Shown piece by piece: positions 25,707 to 34,506 of a DNA stretch of 64,000 nt; the first letter of the stretch is position 1; every line of letters starts with the position of its first letter. The notes beneath the pieces are model-generated. The model ran no database searches. It saw only the letters and a program-made list of their open reading frames with translations, and was not told where the DNA came from. Position numbers and translations under genes: made by a program. Source of the DNA: Thermoanaerobaculia bacterium (lineage in GTDB: Bacteria; Acidobacteriota; Thermoanaerobaculia; Multivoradales; Multivoraceae); contig JAJEBV010000021.1 of the NCBI GenBank assembly GCA_022822365.1, positions 1 to 64,000 on the forward strand. The letters are read 5' to 3'.

Positions 25707-27790
25707 AGAGAGTATTGAACGAGGCTGACGCCTCGCGCGTTTCAACGCCGCCTTCGGCGGCAGCGGGTCAGAGGACCCGCCCACCCGGCAGAGGGGAAAC
25801 GCCGTCGCTGTCCTACGTCGTACCGACGATCGGCGTCTCGGAGCACCTGGAGCAGTGCCTGGCGTCGATCTACCGGGACGGTCAAGACCTCGATTCACCG
25901 TCGGAGTTGGTCATCGTGTGGCAGGCCCCGGTGGCCGCGGGCGTCGGGGACGCCGAGGGGTCGGCGCCCCTGCGCGAGCTGTGCGAGCGGATCGCGTCGG
26001 CTTGGCCCGGGGCGATCGACGGGCCGCCGCGTATCGTCGAACTCCCCCGCCCCGCCGGTTTCGCTCGCGCAGTGAACGACGGCATCGCGGTCGGCAGCGG
26101 CGACTGGATCGCCCTGGTGAACGATGACGTCGTGCTTGAAGCGGGATGGGCGCGACGGCTGCTCGAGGCGACGGGGGCTGCTTCACGAGTCGCCGCGGCG
26201 CAGGGGATCAACCTGATGGCCGGCGGCGAGGACGACGGCGAGGCGGCACGCATCGACGGCGCCGGTCTGGCGTGGAACCGGCGCTGGCAGGCCGTTCAGC
26301 TTGGCCGCGGGGAAACGGTGGAAGCGGCGGAAGCCGTGATCGGGGTGTACGGAGTCTCGGCGACCGCGGCGATCTACCATCGTGGCGCGCTCGTGGACGT
26401 GAGCGGCGCGGGCAGCGAACTCAGGCCGTTCGAGGAGCGGCTCGACAGCTACTACGAGGACGTCGAGCTGGCGGACCGGCTGCATGGGGCCGGCTACGGC
26501 GCGCTGGTGGTGCCGGCGGCGCGCGCGGAACACGCCGGGGCGCTGTCGAGCCGGAGCCCGCGGGCCGCGCGGCGCAGGACGCGGCGTGTCTACGCGAACC
26601 GCCTGCTCGTCCTGGCTCGGCGTCTGGGCCGCGGTTTCTGGCTCAACCTGCCCGTCCTCCTGGGGCGGGACGTCGTCGACGCGCTGAGGCAGCCGGTTAC
26701 CGCGCCGATGCCGGGGGACCTGGAGCCGCCGGGCATCGTTGACCTGGTGTGCGCCTGGAGCCGGGCGGCCTGGCTGCTGCCGCGATTCGCACACTTCGGT
26801 CGTGGCACGGAGGAGAGGAGCGAGGCTGGCGCCTCGCGCGTTTCGACGCCGCCTTCGGCGGCAGCGGGTCAGAGGACTCGCGCACCCGGTGTGCGGCCGG
26901 TTCTCTCCGCCGTGGCCCCGCATTGGCACGACGAAGAACACCTCGACGTGCTGGTGCGGGACTGGCCCAGGGACGCACGCTTCGAGTTGATCGTCGTCGA
27001 CAACGGCTCGGACGACGATCCGGGCGAACTGGCAGCCAACCGGTCGAACGTCCGCGTCCTGGATCCGGGCCGCAACCTGGGGTTCGGAGCGGCGGTGAAC
27101 CGTGGGGCCGCCGAGGCCGGCGGCGACCTGATCCTGATCCTGAACACGGACGCCGTCCCGGAACCGGGGGCGCTGGACACCCTGGTCGACGGCATGGCGA
27201 AGCACCCCGCTGCCGCCGGACTCGCACCGCGTCTGCTCGGCGCGGACGACGCCACCCAGGCGTCCTGGCAGCTTCGGCGCCTGCCGACGCTTCGCACCCT
27301 GATCGGCTACTGCTGCTTCGTGGAGCCCACGCCGGCGCCGGAACCGGCTGCCGGCACCGCCGTCGAACAGCCCGCGGCCTGCGCGCTGCTGCTCCGGCGC
27401 TCCGCGTTCGAGAACGCGGGCGGGATGGACCAACGCTTCTGGCCTGCCTGGTTCGAAGACGTCGACCTGGCGCGCCGCCTCGCCGACCAGGGCGAACGGG
27501 TGCTGTACTGGCCGGACGCCGTCTTCCGCCACGGCCTCGGCGCCTCGGTGCCCCGGCTGGGCTATGGCGCGTTCCTGGCCGCCTACTACCGGAACCTGGA
27601 CCGTTATGCGCGCAAGTATCACGGTCGCGGCGCCGCTCTGCTGCTGCGCGCCGTGCTGGCTGGCGCGGCGGTGATGCGTATCGTCCTGTTGCCATTGCGG
27701 TGTCCAGGGCGCGCGCGGGGGCGCGGCGAGGCGTTCGGCGGGCTTTGGCGGCTGGCGGCGGCGGCTGTGACGGGTTGGAGGACAAGGTGA
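25703..27790 (+). CDS. tandem family-2 glycosyltransferase (GT2-GT2)
   Basis: One uninterrupted frame of 695 codons carries two GT-A fold glycosyltransferases. Domain 1 (about 30-300) has YVVPTIGVSEHLEQCLASIY, the metal-binding NDDVV, and YYEDVELADRL. Domain 2 (about 398-690) has LIVVDNGSDDDPGELAANRS, NTDAVPEPG and FEDVDLARRLADQG, like rhamnosyl/galactosyl transferases. The linker is repeat copy R7. No ATG/GTG lies near domain 1; TTG 25703 (overlapping the previous stop as TTGA) or TTG 25715 would place R6 inside the protein. A GTG at the end of R7 could start domain 2 separately, so two proteins are possible. Confidence 0.75.
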   Translation: MKRVLNEADASRVSTPPSAAAGQRTRPPGRGETPSLSYVVPTIGVSEHLEQCLASIYRDGQDLDSPSELVIVWQAPVAAGVGDAEGSAPLRELCERIASAWPGAIDGPPRIVELPRPAGFARAVNDGIAVGSGDWIALVNDDVVLEAGWARRLLEATGAASRVAAAQGINLMAGGEDDGEAARIDGAGLAWNRRWQAVQLGRGETVEAAEAVIGVYGVSATAAIYHRGALVDVSGAGSELRPFEERLDSYYEDVELADRLHGAGYGALVVPAARAEHAGALSSRSPRAARRRTRRVYANRLLVLARRLGRGFWLNLPVLLGRDVVDALRQPVTAPMPGDLEPPGIVDLVCAWSRAAWLLPRFAHFGRGTEERSEAGASRVSTPPSAAAGQRTRAPGVRPVLSAVAPHWHDEEHLDVLVRDWPRDARFELIVVDNGSDDDPGELAANRSNVRVLDPGRNLGFGAAVNRGAAEAGGDLILILNTDAVPEPGALDTLVDGMAKHPAAAGLAPRLLGADDATQASWQLRRLPTLRTLIGYCCFVEPTPAPEPAAGTAVEQPAACALLLRRSAFENAGGMDQRFWPAWFEDVDLARRLADQGERVLYWPDAVFRHGLGASVPRLGYGAFLAAYYRNLDRYARKYHGRGAALLLRAVLAGAAVMRIVLLPLRCPGRARGRGEAFGGLWRLAAAAVTGWRTR
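25719..25790 (+). repeat. R6, full-length hairpin repeat at the GT2-GT2 start
   Basis: Hairpins GAGGC-TGAC-GCCTC, GCCGCC-TTC-GGCGGC and GGGTC-AGAG-GACCC, then GCCCACCCGG as a slightly altered tail. It is open in the glycosyltransferase frame, encoding ADASRVSTPPSAAAGQRTRP. Confidence 0.85.
26817..26893 (+). repeat. R7, full-length hairpin repeat between two GT2 domains
   Basis: The loop and arm sequences match R6 except GGCGCC in hairpin 1 and GACTC in hairpin 3, which keeps pairing through a G.U. The tail is GCGCACCCGGTGTG. It is read in frame as residues 372-397 of the GT2-GT2 protein. Confidence 0.85.
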
Positions 27791-30057
27791 GCGATGGAAG
27801 GAGCGAGGCTGGCGCCTCGCGCGTTTCAAAGCCGCCTTCGGCGCAGTTCCACCGGGGGTCAGAAGACCCCCGGCCCCGGACCCGCGCACCCAGTGTGATC
27901 GCTGTCTGCACCGTCACCTGGAACGACGCAGAGAATCTGCCGCGGTTCTTCGAGGCGCTCGCGGAGCTTCAGGGGCCGGCGTTCCGGCTGATCGTCGTGG
28001 ACAACGCGAGCAGCGACGGTACGGTGGAGGCGCTGCGCGGGCACGCCGGGACAGCCGGCTTCCCGGTCGAAGTGATCGCCCTCGACGAGAACACCGGCTT
28101 CGCCGGCGGCCTGAACCGGGCGCTCGAGAGCGCGTTCGCGGGCGACCCGCAACCCGAGTGGGTGCTGAGCCTGAACGCGGACGCCTGGCCGGCGCCGGAC
28201 TACACGGAGCGGTTGATCGAGAGCGCGCGGCGGTTCACGACTGCCCGGAAACCCGTCGGCGCGGTCACCGGGCGGCTGCTGCGAGCGGAAGGCCGGCCAG
28301 AAGGCCGGCGCACCGACACAGGAGCCGACAGGGGCGCCGACGATCCCGTCATCGACGCCTGCGGCATGGCGCTGACCCGAAGCTGGCGGCACGTCGACCG
28401 CGGCTCCGACCAGATCGATCGCGGCCAGTACGCGGTCACCGAGCGGGTGTTCGGCGGCACCGGCGCCGCGACGCTGTTCCTGAGCGCGGCGCTCCAGGAC
28501 GCGGCGGTCGAGGGCCGCGTCCTGGACGACGACTTCCACTCGTACCGGGAGGACGCCGAACTCTGCTTCCGGCTGCAGGAACGGGGCTGGCAGGTGCTCT
28601 ACGAACCGAGGGCCCGCGCGGTCCACCGCCGAGTCAACCTCGCCCGGCGGCGGCGGCGGATGTCGCCGGAGGTCAACTTCCATTCCCTCAAGAACCGCTA
28701 CCTGCTGCAGTACTACCACCGCTCGCTCGCCGATCTGCCGCGCACCTTCCTGGCGACCGCGCTCCGCGAAGTCGGCATCGTCGCCTACGTCCTGCTTCGG
28801 GAACGGTCTTCGCTGGCCGTCTGGGGATGGCTCTGGCGCCATCGCAGCCGCCTGCGGGAACGGCGCCGCCTCATCCGGTCCCGCCGCCTCGTCCCTGGCC
28901 GCGCAGTCGCACGCTGGTTCGGGGGCGCTTCGCTGCCCGCGGACCCCGAACGGCCCCGGATCCTGATGCTCGGCAGCCGCGGCATCCCCGCCAACTACAG
29001 CGGCTACGAGACGATGATCGAGGCGCTGGCGCCGCGGCTGGCCGCGCGCGGCTGGCGGGTGACCGTGTACTGCCGTTCCCACTACGTGGACCGGCGGCTG
29101 CGCTCCCACCGCGGCGTGGAGCTCGTCGTCCTGCCCACGCTCCGGACGAAGTACGGCGACACGCCGGTCCACACCCTGCTCTCCTGCCTCCACGCGACGC
29201 TGTGCGCGCGAGGCGCGCGGGCCGCTCTGGTCGTGAACGGCGCCAACGCGATCTTCCTGCCGCTGCTGTGGCCGCGGCGCATCCGCACGGCCCTGCACGT
29301 CGACGGCATCGAGAAGCGGCGAGCCAAGTGGGGCTGGCCGGGACGCCTGGTCTACGCCGCCTCCGAGCGGCTCGCCTGCTGGCTGCCCGGCGTGACGGTG
29401 ACCGACGCGGACGTGATCGCCGCTCACTACCGCGCCCGCTACCGGCGCGAGTCGACGATGATCCGCTACGGCGTCGAACCCGAACCCCTGCCGGGCCATC
29501 CGGTCCTCGACGAACTGGACCTCGAACCCCGCGGCTACTTCCTCTATGTCAGCCGGTTCGAGCCGGAGAACAACCCGCATCGGGTGGTCGCGGCCTACCG
29601 CAAGGTCGGAGGCGACCTGCCCCTCGTGATGGTCGGCGACGCGCCCTACGCGAGCGATTTCATCGCCGCGATGAAGCGCGGCGCCGACCTGCGGGTGCGG
29701 TTCCCGGGAACGGTCTTCGGCGAGGGCTACCGGGGCCTGCTGTCGTCCGCACTGGCAACGGTCCACGCCACCGAGGTCGGCGGCACGCACCCGGCGCTGG
29801 TCGAGGCGATGGGCTACGGCAACTGCGTGCTGGTCAACGACGAACCGGCCAACCGCGAAACGGCAGGCGACGCGGGCGTCTACTTCGAGGTCCAGGACGA
29901 GGCCTCGCTGGTCGCCGCCTTCGAGTTCGCCCGCGCCGATCCGCCGCGGGCCCGCGACCACGGCAGGCGGGCGGCGCGCCGCGCGGCCGAGGAGTACAAC
30001 TGGGACCGCGTGGCGGACGAGTACGAGGAGCTCTTCCGGCGTCTCTCGAACCGCTAG
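27787..30057 (+). CDS. GT2-GT4 fusion glycosyltransferase
   Basis: A 756-aa two-domain enzyme. The start is GTG 27787 overlapping the previous stop (GTGA), with GGAGG 7 nt upstream, so repeat copy R8 is translated as residues 5-37. The GT2 domain (38 to about 330) has LIVVDNASSDGTVEALR, LSLNADAWPAPDY and YREDAELCFRLQERG. From about 391 a second enzyme begins with ILMLGSRGIPANYSGYETMI, the DUF1972/GT4 signature of rhamnosyl-type transferases, ending with the GT4 donor-binding GGTHPALVEAMGYGNCVL. It likely adds two sugars to the same lipid-linked repeat unit. A short repeat (R9) is also read through at residues 168-177. Confidence 0.85.
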   Translation: MSDGRSEAGASRVSKPPSAQFHRGSEDPRPRTRAPSVIAVCTVTWNDAENLPRFFEALAELQGPAFRLIVVDNASSDGTVEALRGHAGTAGFPVEVIALDENTGFAGGLNRALESAFAGDPQPEWVLSLNADAWPAPDYTERLIESARRFTTARKPVGAVTGRLLRAEGRPEGRRTDTGADRGADDPVIDACGMALTRSWRHVDRGSDQIDRGQYAVTERVFGGTGAATLFLSAALQDAAVEGRVLDDDFHSYREDAELCFRLQERGWQVLYEPRARAVHRRVNLARRRRRMSPEVNFHSLKNRYLLQYYHRSLADLPRTFLATALREVGIVAYVLLRERSSLAVWGWLWRHRSRLRERRRLIRSRRLVPGRAVARWFGGASLPADPERPRILMLGSRGIPANYSGYETMIEALAPRLAARGWRVTVYCRSHYVDRRLRSHRGVELVVLPTLRTKYGDTPVHTLLSCLHATLCARGARAALVVNGANAIFLPLLWPRRIRTALHVDGIEKRRAKWGWPGRLVYAASERLACWLPGVTVTDADVIAAHYRARYRRESTMIRYGVEPEPLPGHPVLDELDLEPRGYFLYVSRFEPENNPHRVVAAYRKVGGDLPLVMVGDAPYASDFIAAMKRGADLRVRFPGTVFGEGYRGLLSSALATVHATEVGGTHPALVEAMGYGNCVLVNDEPANRETAGDAGVYFEVQDEASLVAAFEFARADPPRARDHGRRAARRAAEEYNWDRVADEYEELFRRLSNR
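27799..27897 (+). repeat. R8, expanded hairpin repeat in the GT2-GT4 gene
   Basis: Hairpin 1 is GAGGC-TGGC-GCCTC. Hairpin 3 has grown to CCGGGGGTC-AGAA-GACCCCCGG, nine pairs instead of five, with both arms changed together. The tail GCGCACCCAGTGTG is intact and ends in an in-frame GTG. Confidence 0.8.
28288..28315 (+). repeat. R9, minimal hairpin repeat inside the GT2-GT4 gene
   Basis: GCCGGCC-AGAA-GGCCGGC followed by GCACC, equal to hairpin 3 plus the first part of the tail. It is in frame in the GT2 domain, encoding EGRPEGRRTD. Confidence 0.55.
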
Positions 30058-30109
30058 GAACCTGCGCGGACCGCGCTAGACTCCCGGGCAGCTTCCGCGA
30101 GCCGGAGTC

Positions 30110-31549
30110 ATGCTCAAGCAGCGCGTTCGCCTACAGACTGCCCTGATCCTGGCCCTCGACCTCTCCCTGGTCGCGGCCGCGTTCTTCCTCGCCTACTGGA
30201 TTCGCAGCGGCCTCTTCCCGCTCGTGCTGCCAGGGCTCTACCCGCAGCCGCTCTATCCGTTGAGCGACCACCTGCCGCTGCTGCCGCTGGCCCTGGTGAC
30301 CTGGGGGGCGCCGCTCGTCTTCACGCGGCGCTACCGCTCGCACCGGACGGCCGATCTGAAGACGGAAGGGACCGCGATCCTCAAGGTGGCGGCGATCGCC
30401 ACGCTCCTCACGCTGTTCGCCGTCTTCGTCCTGCGGCTCGACCAGCTCCTGATCCAGGACAGCCTCAGCCGAACCTGGCTGCTCCTGTTCACCGGTCTCG
30501 CCTTCCTGCTGCTGCTGGCGGAGAAGATCGCGCTGCGCCTGGTCTCGCGCGACATGCGGCGGCACGGGCTGAACCAGCGGACGGTGCTCATCGCGGGCGC
30601 GCCGGAGGCCGCGGCGCAGCTCGCCGAATCGATCGAGGACCACCCCCACTGGGGTCTCCAGATCATCGGCCTCGTCCATACCGGCGGCAGCCCCTCCGAA
30701 GAGGCCAACGGGAACGTGCTGGGCAGCATGGACGACGTGCTGCACATCGTCTCGGAACATGTGGTCGACGACGTGTTCTTCACCGTCACGCCCCACGAAC
30801 TGCCAGCGCTCAAGGACATCATCGACGGCCTGCAGGAACAGGGCATCCGGACCCGCATCGCGCTCGATCTGCTGCCGCCGGCCCACAGCAAGGTCGATCT
30901 CGAGTACCTGGACGGGCGGCCGGTCGTCACGCTGTCGCCGGCGCCCTCGAACTTCCTCCTCCTGCTGTTCAAGCGCGCCTACGACTTCAGCATCGGCGCC
31001 GCCCTTCTGGTCATCAGCCTGCCCGTGATGCTGATCCTGGCGCTGCTGATCAAGGCGACCTCGTCCGGCTCCGTGCTCTACCGGCAGACCCGCTGCGGTC
31101 TGAACGGCCGCCGCTTCACGATGTACAAGCTCCGCACGATGGTTGCCGACGCCGACCAGCGGAAGCGCGAACTGGCGCACCTGAACACGATGGACGGCCC
31201 CGCGTTCAAGATGCGCAGCGACCCGCGGATCACCCCGCTCGGCCACTACCTGCGCAAGTTCAGCCTGGACGAGCTGCCGCAGTTCTGGAACGTCGTGCGG
31301 GGCGACATGAGCCTGGTCGGCCCGAGGCCGCTCGAGGAGAAGGAGCCCTACACGCGGCGGCAGCGGCGGCGCCTCTCCATGAAGCCCGGCATCACCTGCC
31401 TGTGGCAGATCAGCGGCCGAAACGATCTCGACTTCAACCGCTGGATGGAACTCGACCTGGAGTACATCGACACCTGGTCGCCGAGACTCGACTTCGTGAT
31501 CCTGCTGAAGACGATTCCGGCGGTGCTCAGCCGGCGCGGGGCGTCGTAG
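30110..31549 (+). CDS. polyprenyl-phosphate sugar-1-phosphate transferase
   Basis: A 479-aa initiating enzyme for exopolysaccharide or O-antigen synthesis (WbaP/CpsE-like). Several membrane spans fill residues 10-150, a nucleotide-binding-like domain follows (VLIAGAPEAAAQLAESIEDH), then one more span and the C-terminal bacterial sugar transferase domain. Its motifs are complete: MYKLRTMVADADQRKRE, FKMRSDPRITPLGHYLRKFS, LDELPQFWNVVRGDMSLVGP and GITCLWQISGRND. It would load hexose-1-phosphate onto undecaprenyl phosphate at the inner membrane for the glycosyltransferases upstream. Its stop codon abuts the converging ricT stop. Confidence 0.93.
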   Translation: MLKQRVRLQTALILALDLSLVAAAFFLAYWIRSGLFPLVLPGLYPQPLYPLSDHLPLLPLALVTWGAPLVFTRRYRSHRTADLKTEGTAILKVAAIATLLTLFAVFVLRLDQLLIQDSLSRTWLLLFTGLAFLLLLAEKIALRLVSRDMRRHGLNQRTVLIAGAPEAAAQLAESIEDHPHWGLQIIGLVHTGGSPSEEANGNVLGSMDDVLHIVSEHVVDDVFFTVTPHELPALKDIIDGLQEQGIRTRIALDLLPPAHSKVDLEYLDGRPVVTLSPAPSNFLLLLFKRAYDFSIGAALLVISLPVMLILALLIKATSSGSVLYRQTRCGLNGRRFTMYKLRTMVADADQRKRELAHLNTMDGPAFKMRSDPRITPLGHYLRKFSLDELPQFWNVVRGDMSLVGPRPLEEKEPYTRRQRRRLSMKPGITCLWQISGRNDLDFNRWMELDLEYIDTWSPRLDFVILLKTIPAVLSRRGAS

Positions 31550-32275
31550 TCAGGTAACGACGGGCAGGGCGGCCTTGCCGGTGCGGCGGCCCCGGTAGCT
31601 GTCGTCCTCGTAGGCGAGGCAACAAAGCAGGCGGCCGCACTGGCCGGAGATCTTCGACGGGTTCAGGCTCAGGCCCTGACGTTTCGCCATCTGGATCGAG
31701 ATGGGCCGGAAACCGTCGAGCCAGGTCGAACAGCACAGCGTTCGGCCGCAGATGCCGACGCCGCCGAGGAGGCGTGCCTCGTCGCGCGGCCCGACGTGCA
31801 CGAGACGCACCTGGGCCTTGAAGCGGGACTTCAGGTCGCGCAGCAACTGCCGGAAGTCGACACGCCGATCCGCCGTGAAGTAGAACGTCGCGTTGCGGCC
31901 GTCCAGACTGAAGTCGACCCGGGACACCTTCATCTCGAGGCGGAGCGCTCGGGCCCGCTCCCGGCAGAAAGCCCTGCCGCGCACCTCGTTCGCCAGTTGC
32001 TTCTCCCTCGCCGCGCGGTCGGCGTCGTCGGCCCGCCGGATGACGGAGCGCGCGCTCGACTTCTGACACGGCTTGAACACCGGCATGGGGGACTTCTCGA
32101 CCCGGCCGTAGGCGGGACCCGGCTTCATCGACACGATGACCTCGTCGCCGCGGGCGAGCAGTTCGCCGCCGGTGCTGCAGAGCGTCAGGTTCGTCTCCTC
32201 GCCGAAGCGGACGCCGACGTACGTGTCCTCGACGGCCGTGGACTGACCCGCAAAGCTGCAGCCGGCGCAATTCAT
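31550..32275 (-). CDS. ricT: PSP1-domain protein, RicT/YaaT-like
   Basis: A 241-aa cytoplasmic protein. The PSP1 C-terminal domain covers about 75-160, and the cysteine pattern includes CAGC at the start, CGRTLCCSTW and CGRLLCCLAYE, as in RicT, which holds iron-sulfur clusters with RicA/RicF in Bacillus and affects RNase Y-dependent mRNA processing. Role outside Firmicutes is less clear. It overlaps purD by 4 nt (ATGA), so the two are probably coupled. Confidence 0.85.
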   Translation of the reverse strand: MNCAGCSFAGQSTAVEDTYVGVRFGEETNLTLCSTGGELLARGDEVIVSMKPGPAYGRVEKSPMPVFKPCQKSSARSVIRRADDADRAAREKQLANEVRGRAFCRERARALRLEMKVSRVDFSLDGRNATFYFTADRRVDFRQLLRDLKSRFKAQVRLVHVGPRDEARLLGGVGICGRTLCCSTWLDGFRPISIQMAKRQGLSLNPSKISGQCGRLLCCLAYEDDSYRGRRTGKAALPVVT

Positions 32276-33567
32276 GGCGGCGGTCCGACTCCGGCGCCCC
32301 CGTCGAGCACCCTCCGCCCGATGTCCGAGCGCATCGCCTTCGACGGCCAGCGGATGAGCGCGGCCGCTTCGTAGGCCCGTGCGAGCGCCTGCTCGAGGTC
32401 GTCGCCCACGGCGCAGACGTTGAGGACACGGCCGCCCGTGGCGATCACCGCGGCTCCGTTTCGGCCGGTGCCGGCGTGGAACACGACGACGCCTTCGCGG
32501 GCGCGGGCGTCCTCGATGCCCTCGATCGCGTCTCCCGACGACGCCTTCCCGGGGTAGCCCCGGTTGGCCAGCACGAGGCAGGCGGAAGCGCCGGCGCGGA
32601 AGGCGAGTTCCGGGCGCCCGAAGTCGCCGCCGGCGCCGGCGAGGAACAGGTCGACGGGGTCCTCGTCCAGACGCAGCAGCAGCGCCTGCGCCTCCGGGTC
32701 ACCGAGCCGGGTGTTGAACTCGAGCACCTGCGGGCCGTCCGGACCTATCATCAGGCCGGCGTAGAGGACTCCCGAGAACGGCGTGCCGTCCGCCGCCATG
32801 CCGGCCACGGTGCGCTCCATCACGTCGCGCATGATCCGGTCGACTTCGCCGTCCGAGACGATCCCGGCCGGGCTGTGGGCGCCCATGCCGCCGGTGTTGG
32901 GCCCGGAGTCGCCGTCGCCGATCCGCTTGTAGTCCTTGGACGTCGCGAGCGGCAGCACACGGGTCCCGTCGCAGAAGCCGATGAAGGAAACCTCCTCCCC
33001 GGGCACGAAGGGCTCGATCAGGATGCGGGCGCCGGCGTCGCCGAACCGTCGCTCGACGAAGAACCCGTCCAGCGCGGCCTCGAGCTCCGCGGGCGTGGAG
33101 ACGATCAGGACGCCCTTGCCAGCGGCCAGACCGTCCGCCTTGAGCACGGCCGGCAGCCCGAAGCTCTCGGCGGCGCGCCTTGCGCTGTCCCGGTGGTTGG
33201 TAACCACGAAGTCGCAGGTCGGCACGCCGTGGCGGCGCATGAACTCCTTGGCGAAGACCTTGGAACTCTCGAGGCGCGCCGCCGCCCGGGTCGGGCCGAA
33301 GATCGCTTGGCCGCGCTCCCTGAAGGCGTCGACAACGCCGAGCGAGAGCGGCACCTCGGGGCCGACCACGGTGAGGTCGATCCCGCGTTCGGCGGCGAAC
33401 CGGGCCAGGCCGTCGATGTCCGTGACGTCGAGCGCGACGCTCTCGCCGCATTCCTCGGTGCCGGGACTGCCGGGCGCGCAGTAGAGCTCGGTCTCCGGCG
33501 ACCGCTCCCGGATGAGCCAGCAGAGGGCGTGTTCGCGGCCGCCGTTGCCGATGACCAGGACTCTCAG
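32272..33567 (-). CDS. purD: phosphoribosylamine-glycine ligase
   Basis: A 431-aa ATP-grasp enzyme, step 2 of purine synthesis: phosphoribosylamine plus glycine plus ATP gives GAR. The N-terminal block LRVLVIGNGGREHAL aligns exactly with the normal PurD start (MKVLVIGNGGREHAL). The ATP-grasp sequences LKADGLAAGKGVLI, NTGGMGAHSP and EFNTRLGDPEAQ are intact. The codon at the normal start is CTG, overlapping the ispH stop (CTGA) with GGAGG about 10 nt upstream; no ATG, GTG or TTG lies in frame nearby. A CTG start by translational coupling is the best reading. Confidence 0.93.
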   Translation of the reverse strand: MRVLVIGNGGREHALCWLIRERSPETELYCAPGSPGTEECGESVALDVTDIDGLARFAAERGIDLTVVGPEVPLSLGVVDAFRERGQAIFGPTRAAARLESSKVFAKEFMRRHGVPTCDFVVTNHRDSARRAAESFGLPAVLKADGLAAGKGVLIVSTPAELEAALDGFFVERRFGDAGARILIEPFVPGEEVSFIGFCDGTRVLPLATSKDYKRIGDGDSGPNTGGMGAHSPAGIVSDGEVDRIMRDVMERTVAGMAADGTPFSGVLYAGLMIGPDGPQVLEFNTRLGDPEAQALLLRLDEDPVDLFLAGAGGDFGRPELAFRAGASACLVLANRGYPGKASSGDAIEGIEDARAREGVVVFHAGTGRNGAAVIATGGRVLNVCAVGDDLEQALARAYEAAALIRWPSKAMRSDIGRRVLDGGAGVGPPP

Positions 33568-34427
33568 GGCGCCGCCTCCAGGATCGCCGCCTCGACTTCC
33601 TCGATCATCGCGTCCGGAGTGGAGGCGCCGGCGGTGACGCCGACGGTGCGGCAGTCCTCGAACCAGGTTCGCCGCAGGTCGCCCGAGTCGTGGACGAGGT
33701 GGCTCCGGGGCTCGATCTCCCGGCAGATCTCCCACAGGTGACGCGTGTTCGCGCTGTGCCGGCCGCCGACGACGACGATGCAGTCGATCTCCGGGTCCTC
33801 CGCCATGGCGCGCGCCGCGTCCTGGTTCTCCTTCGTCGCGTAGCAGATGGTGTCCGCTCGCTCGGCTTCCGCCGCGCGCGCCTCGATCGTCCGCGCGACC
33901 TGCTCGTACTCCTCGCTGTTCAGCGTGGTCTGGTAGAAGATCTTGACCTTCGGGTGGCGCTTGAAGTCGACCCGTGCGACATCGGCCGCGGTCAGCACGA
34001 CGTCATACGCCTCGGGATCGAGATCCCGGGTGTAGCCGATCACCTCGCGGTGCCGCCGGTCGCCGATGAAGACGAGGTGGTAGCCCGCCTCGAGCGCCTG
34101 CCGGGCCTCTTCGTGGACGTCGTAGACGAACGGACACGTTGTGTCGACGACCAGGAGGCCCCGTTCCAGCGCCTGACGGTGGAACGAAGGCGGCACGCCG
34201 TGGGCCGAGAAGACGATCGTCCCGTTCTCGACGTCGTCGAGCGCTTCCGCCGTGGCGAAGCCGAGCTGGACGAGGTCGGAGACGACCCGCTCGTTGTGGA
34301 CCAGTTGACCCAGGATCCGACCGCGCCGTCCGCCGGCGGCCAGCTTCCGCACTGTGCGATCGGCGATCCGCACACCGGCGCAGAATCCGTACTTCTCGGC
34401 GCGCCTAAGGGTCAGCGGACCCGTCAT
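33564..34427 (-). CDS. ispH: 4-hydroxy-3-methylbut-2-enyl diphosphate reductase
   Basis: A 287-aa [4Fe-4S] enzyme, last step of the MEP isoprenoid pathway, making IPP and DMAPP. Cluster cysteines are in KYGFCAGVRIA, VVDTTCPFVYDVH and FEDCRTVGVTAGASTP; the substrate-binding blocks VFSAHGVPP and GGRHSANTRHLWEIC are present. ATG 34427 (MTGPLTLRRAEKYGFCAG) fits the family start; the frame is open further upstream. dxr of the same pathway is at 48174. Confidence 0.95.
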   Translation of the reverse strand: MTGPLTLRRAEKYGFCAGVRIADRTVRKLAAGGRRGRILGQLVHNERVVSDLVQLGFATAEALDDVENGTIVFSAHGVPPSFHRQALERGLLVVDTTCPFVYDVHEEARQALEAGYHLVFIGDRRHREVIGYTRDLDPEAYDVVLTAADVARVDFKRHPKVKIFYQTTLNSEEYEQVARTIEARAAEAERADTICYATKENQDAARAMAEDPEIDCIVVVGGRHSANTRHLWEICREIEPRSHLVHDSGDLRRTWFEDCRTVGVTAGASTPDAMIEEVEAAILEAAP

Positions 34428-34459
34428 TCGTTGCTTCCGCCTGTCTATTCGAACCGACC

Positions 34460-34475
34460 GACCATCCGGTCGGAG
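34460..34475 (-). terminator. small hairpin upstream of ispH
   Basis: CCGACC-ATCC-GGTCGG lies between the lipoprotein stop at 34507 and ispH at 34427. There is no T tract, so termination is uncertain; it may be an attenuating structure inside the operon. Confidence 0.3.
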
Positions 34476-34506
34476 AGGGCCGCATCCTAGCAGTGAGCGG
34501 AGAGGC

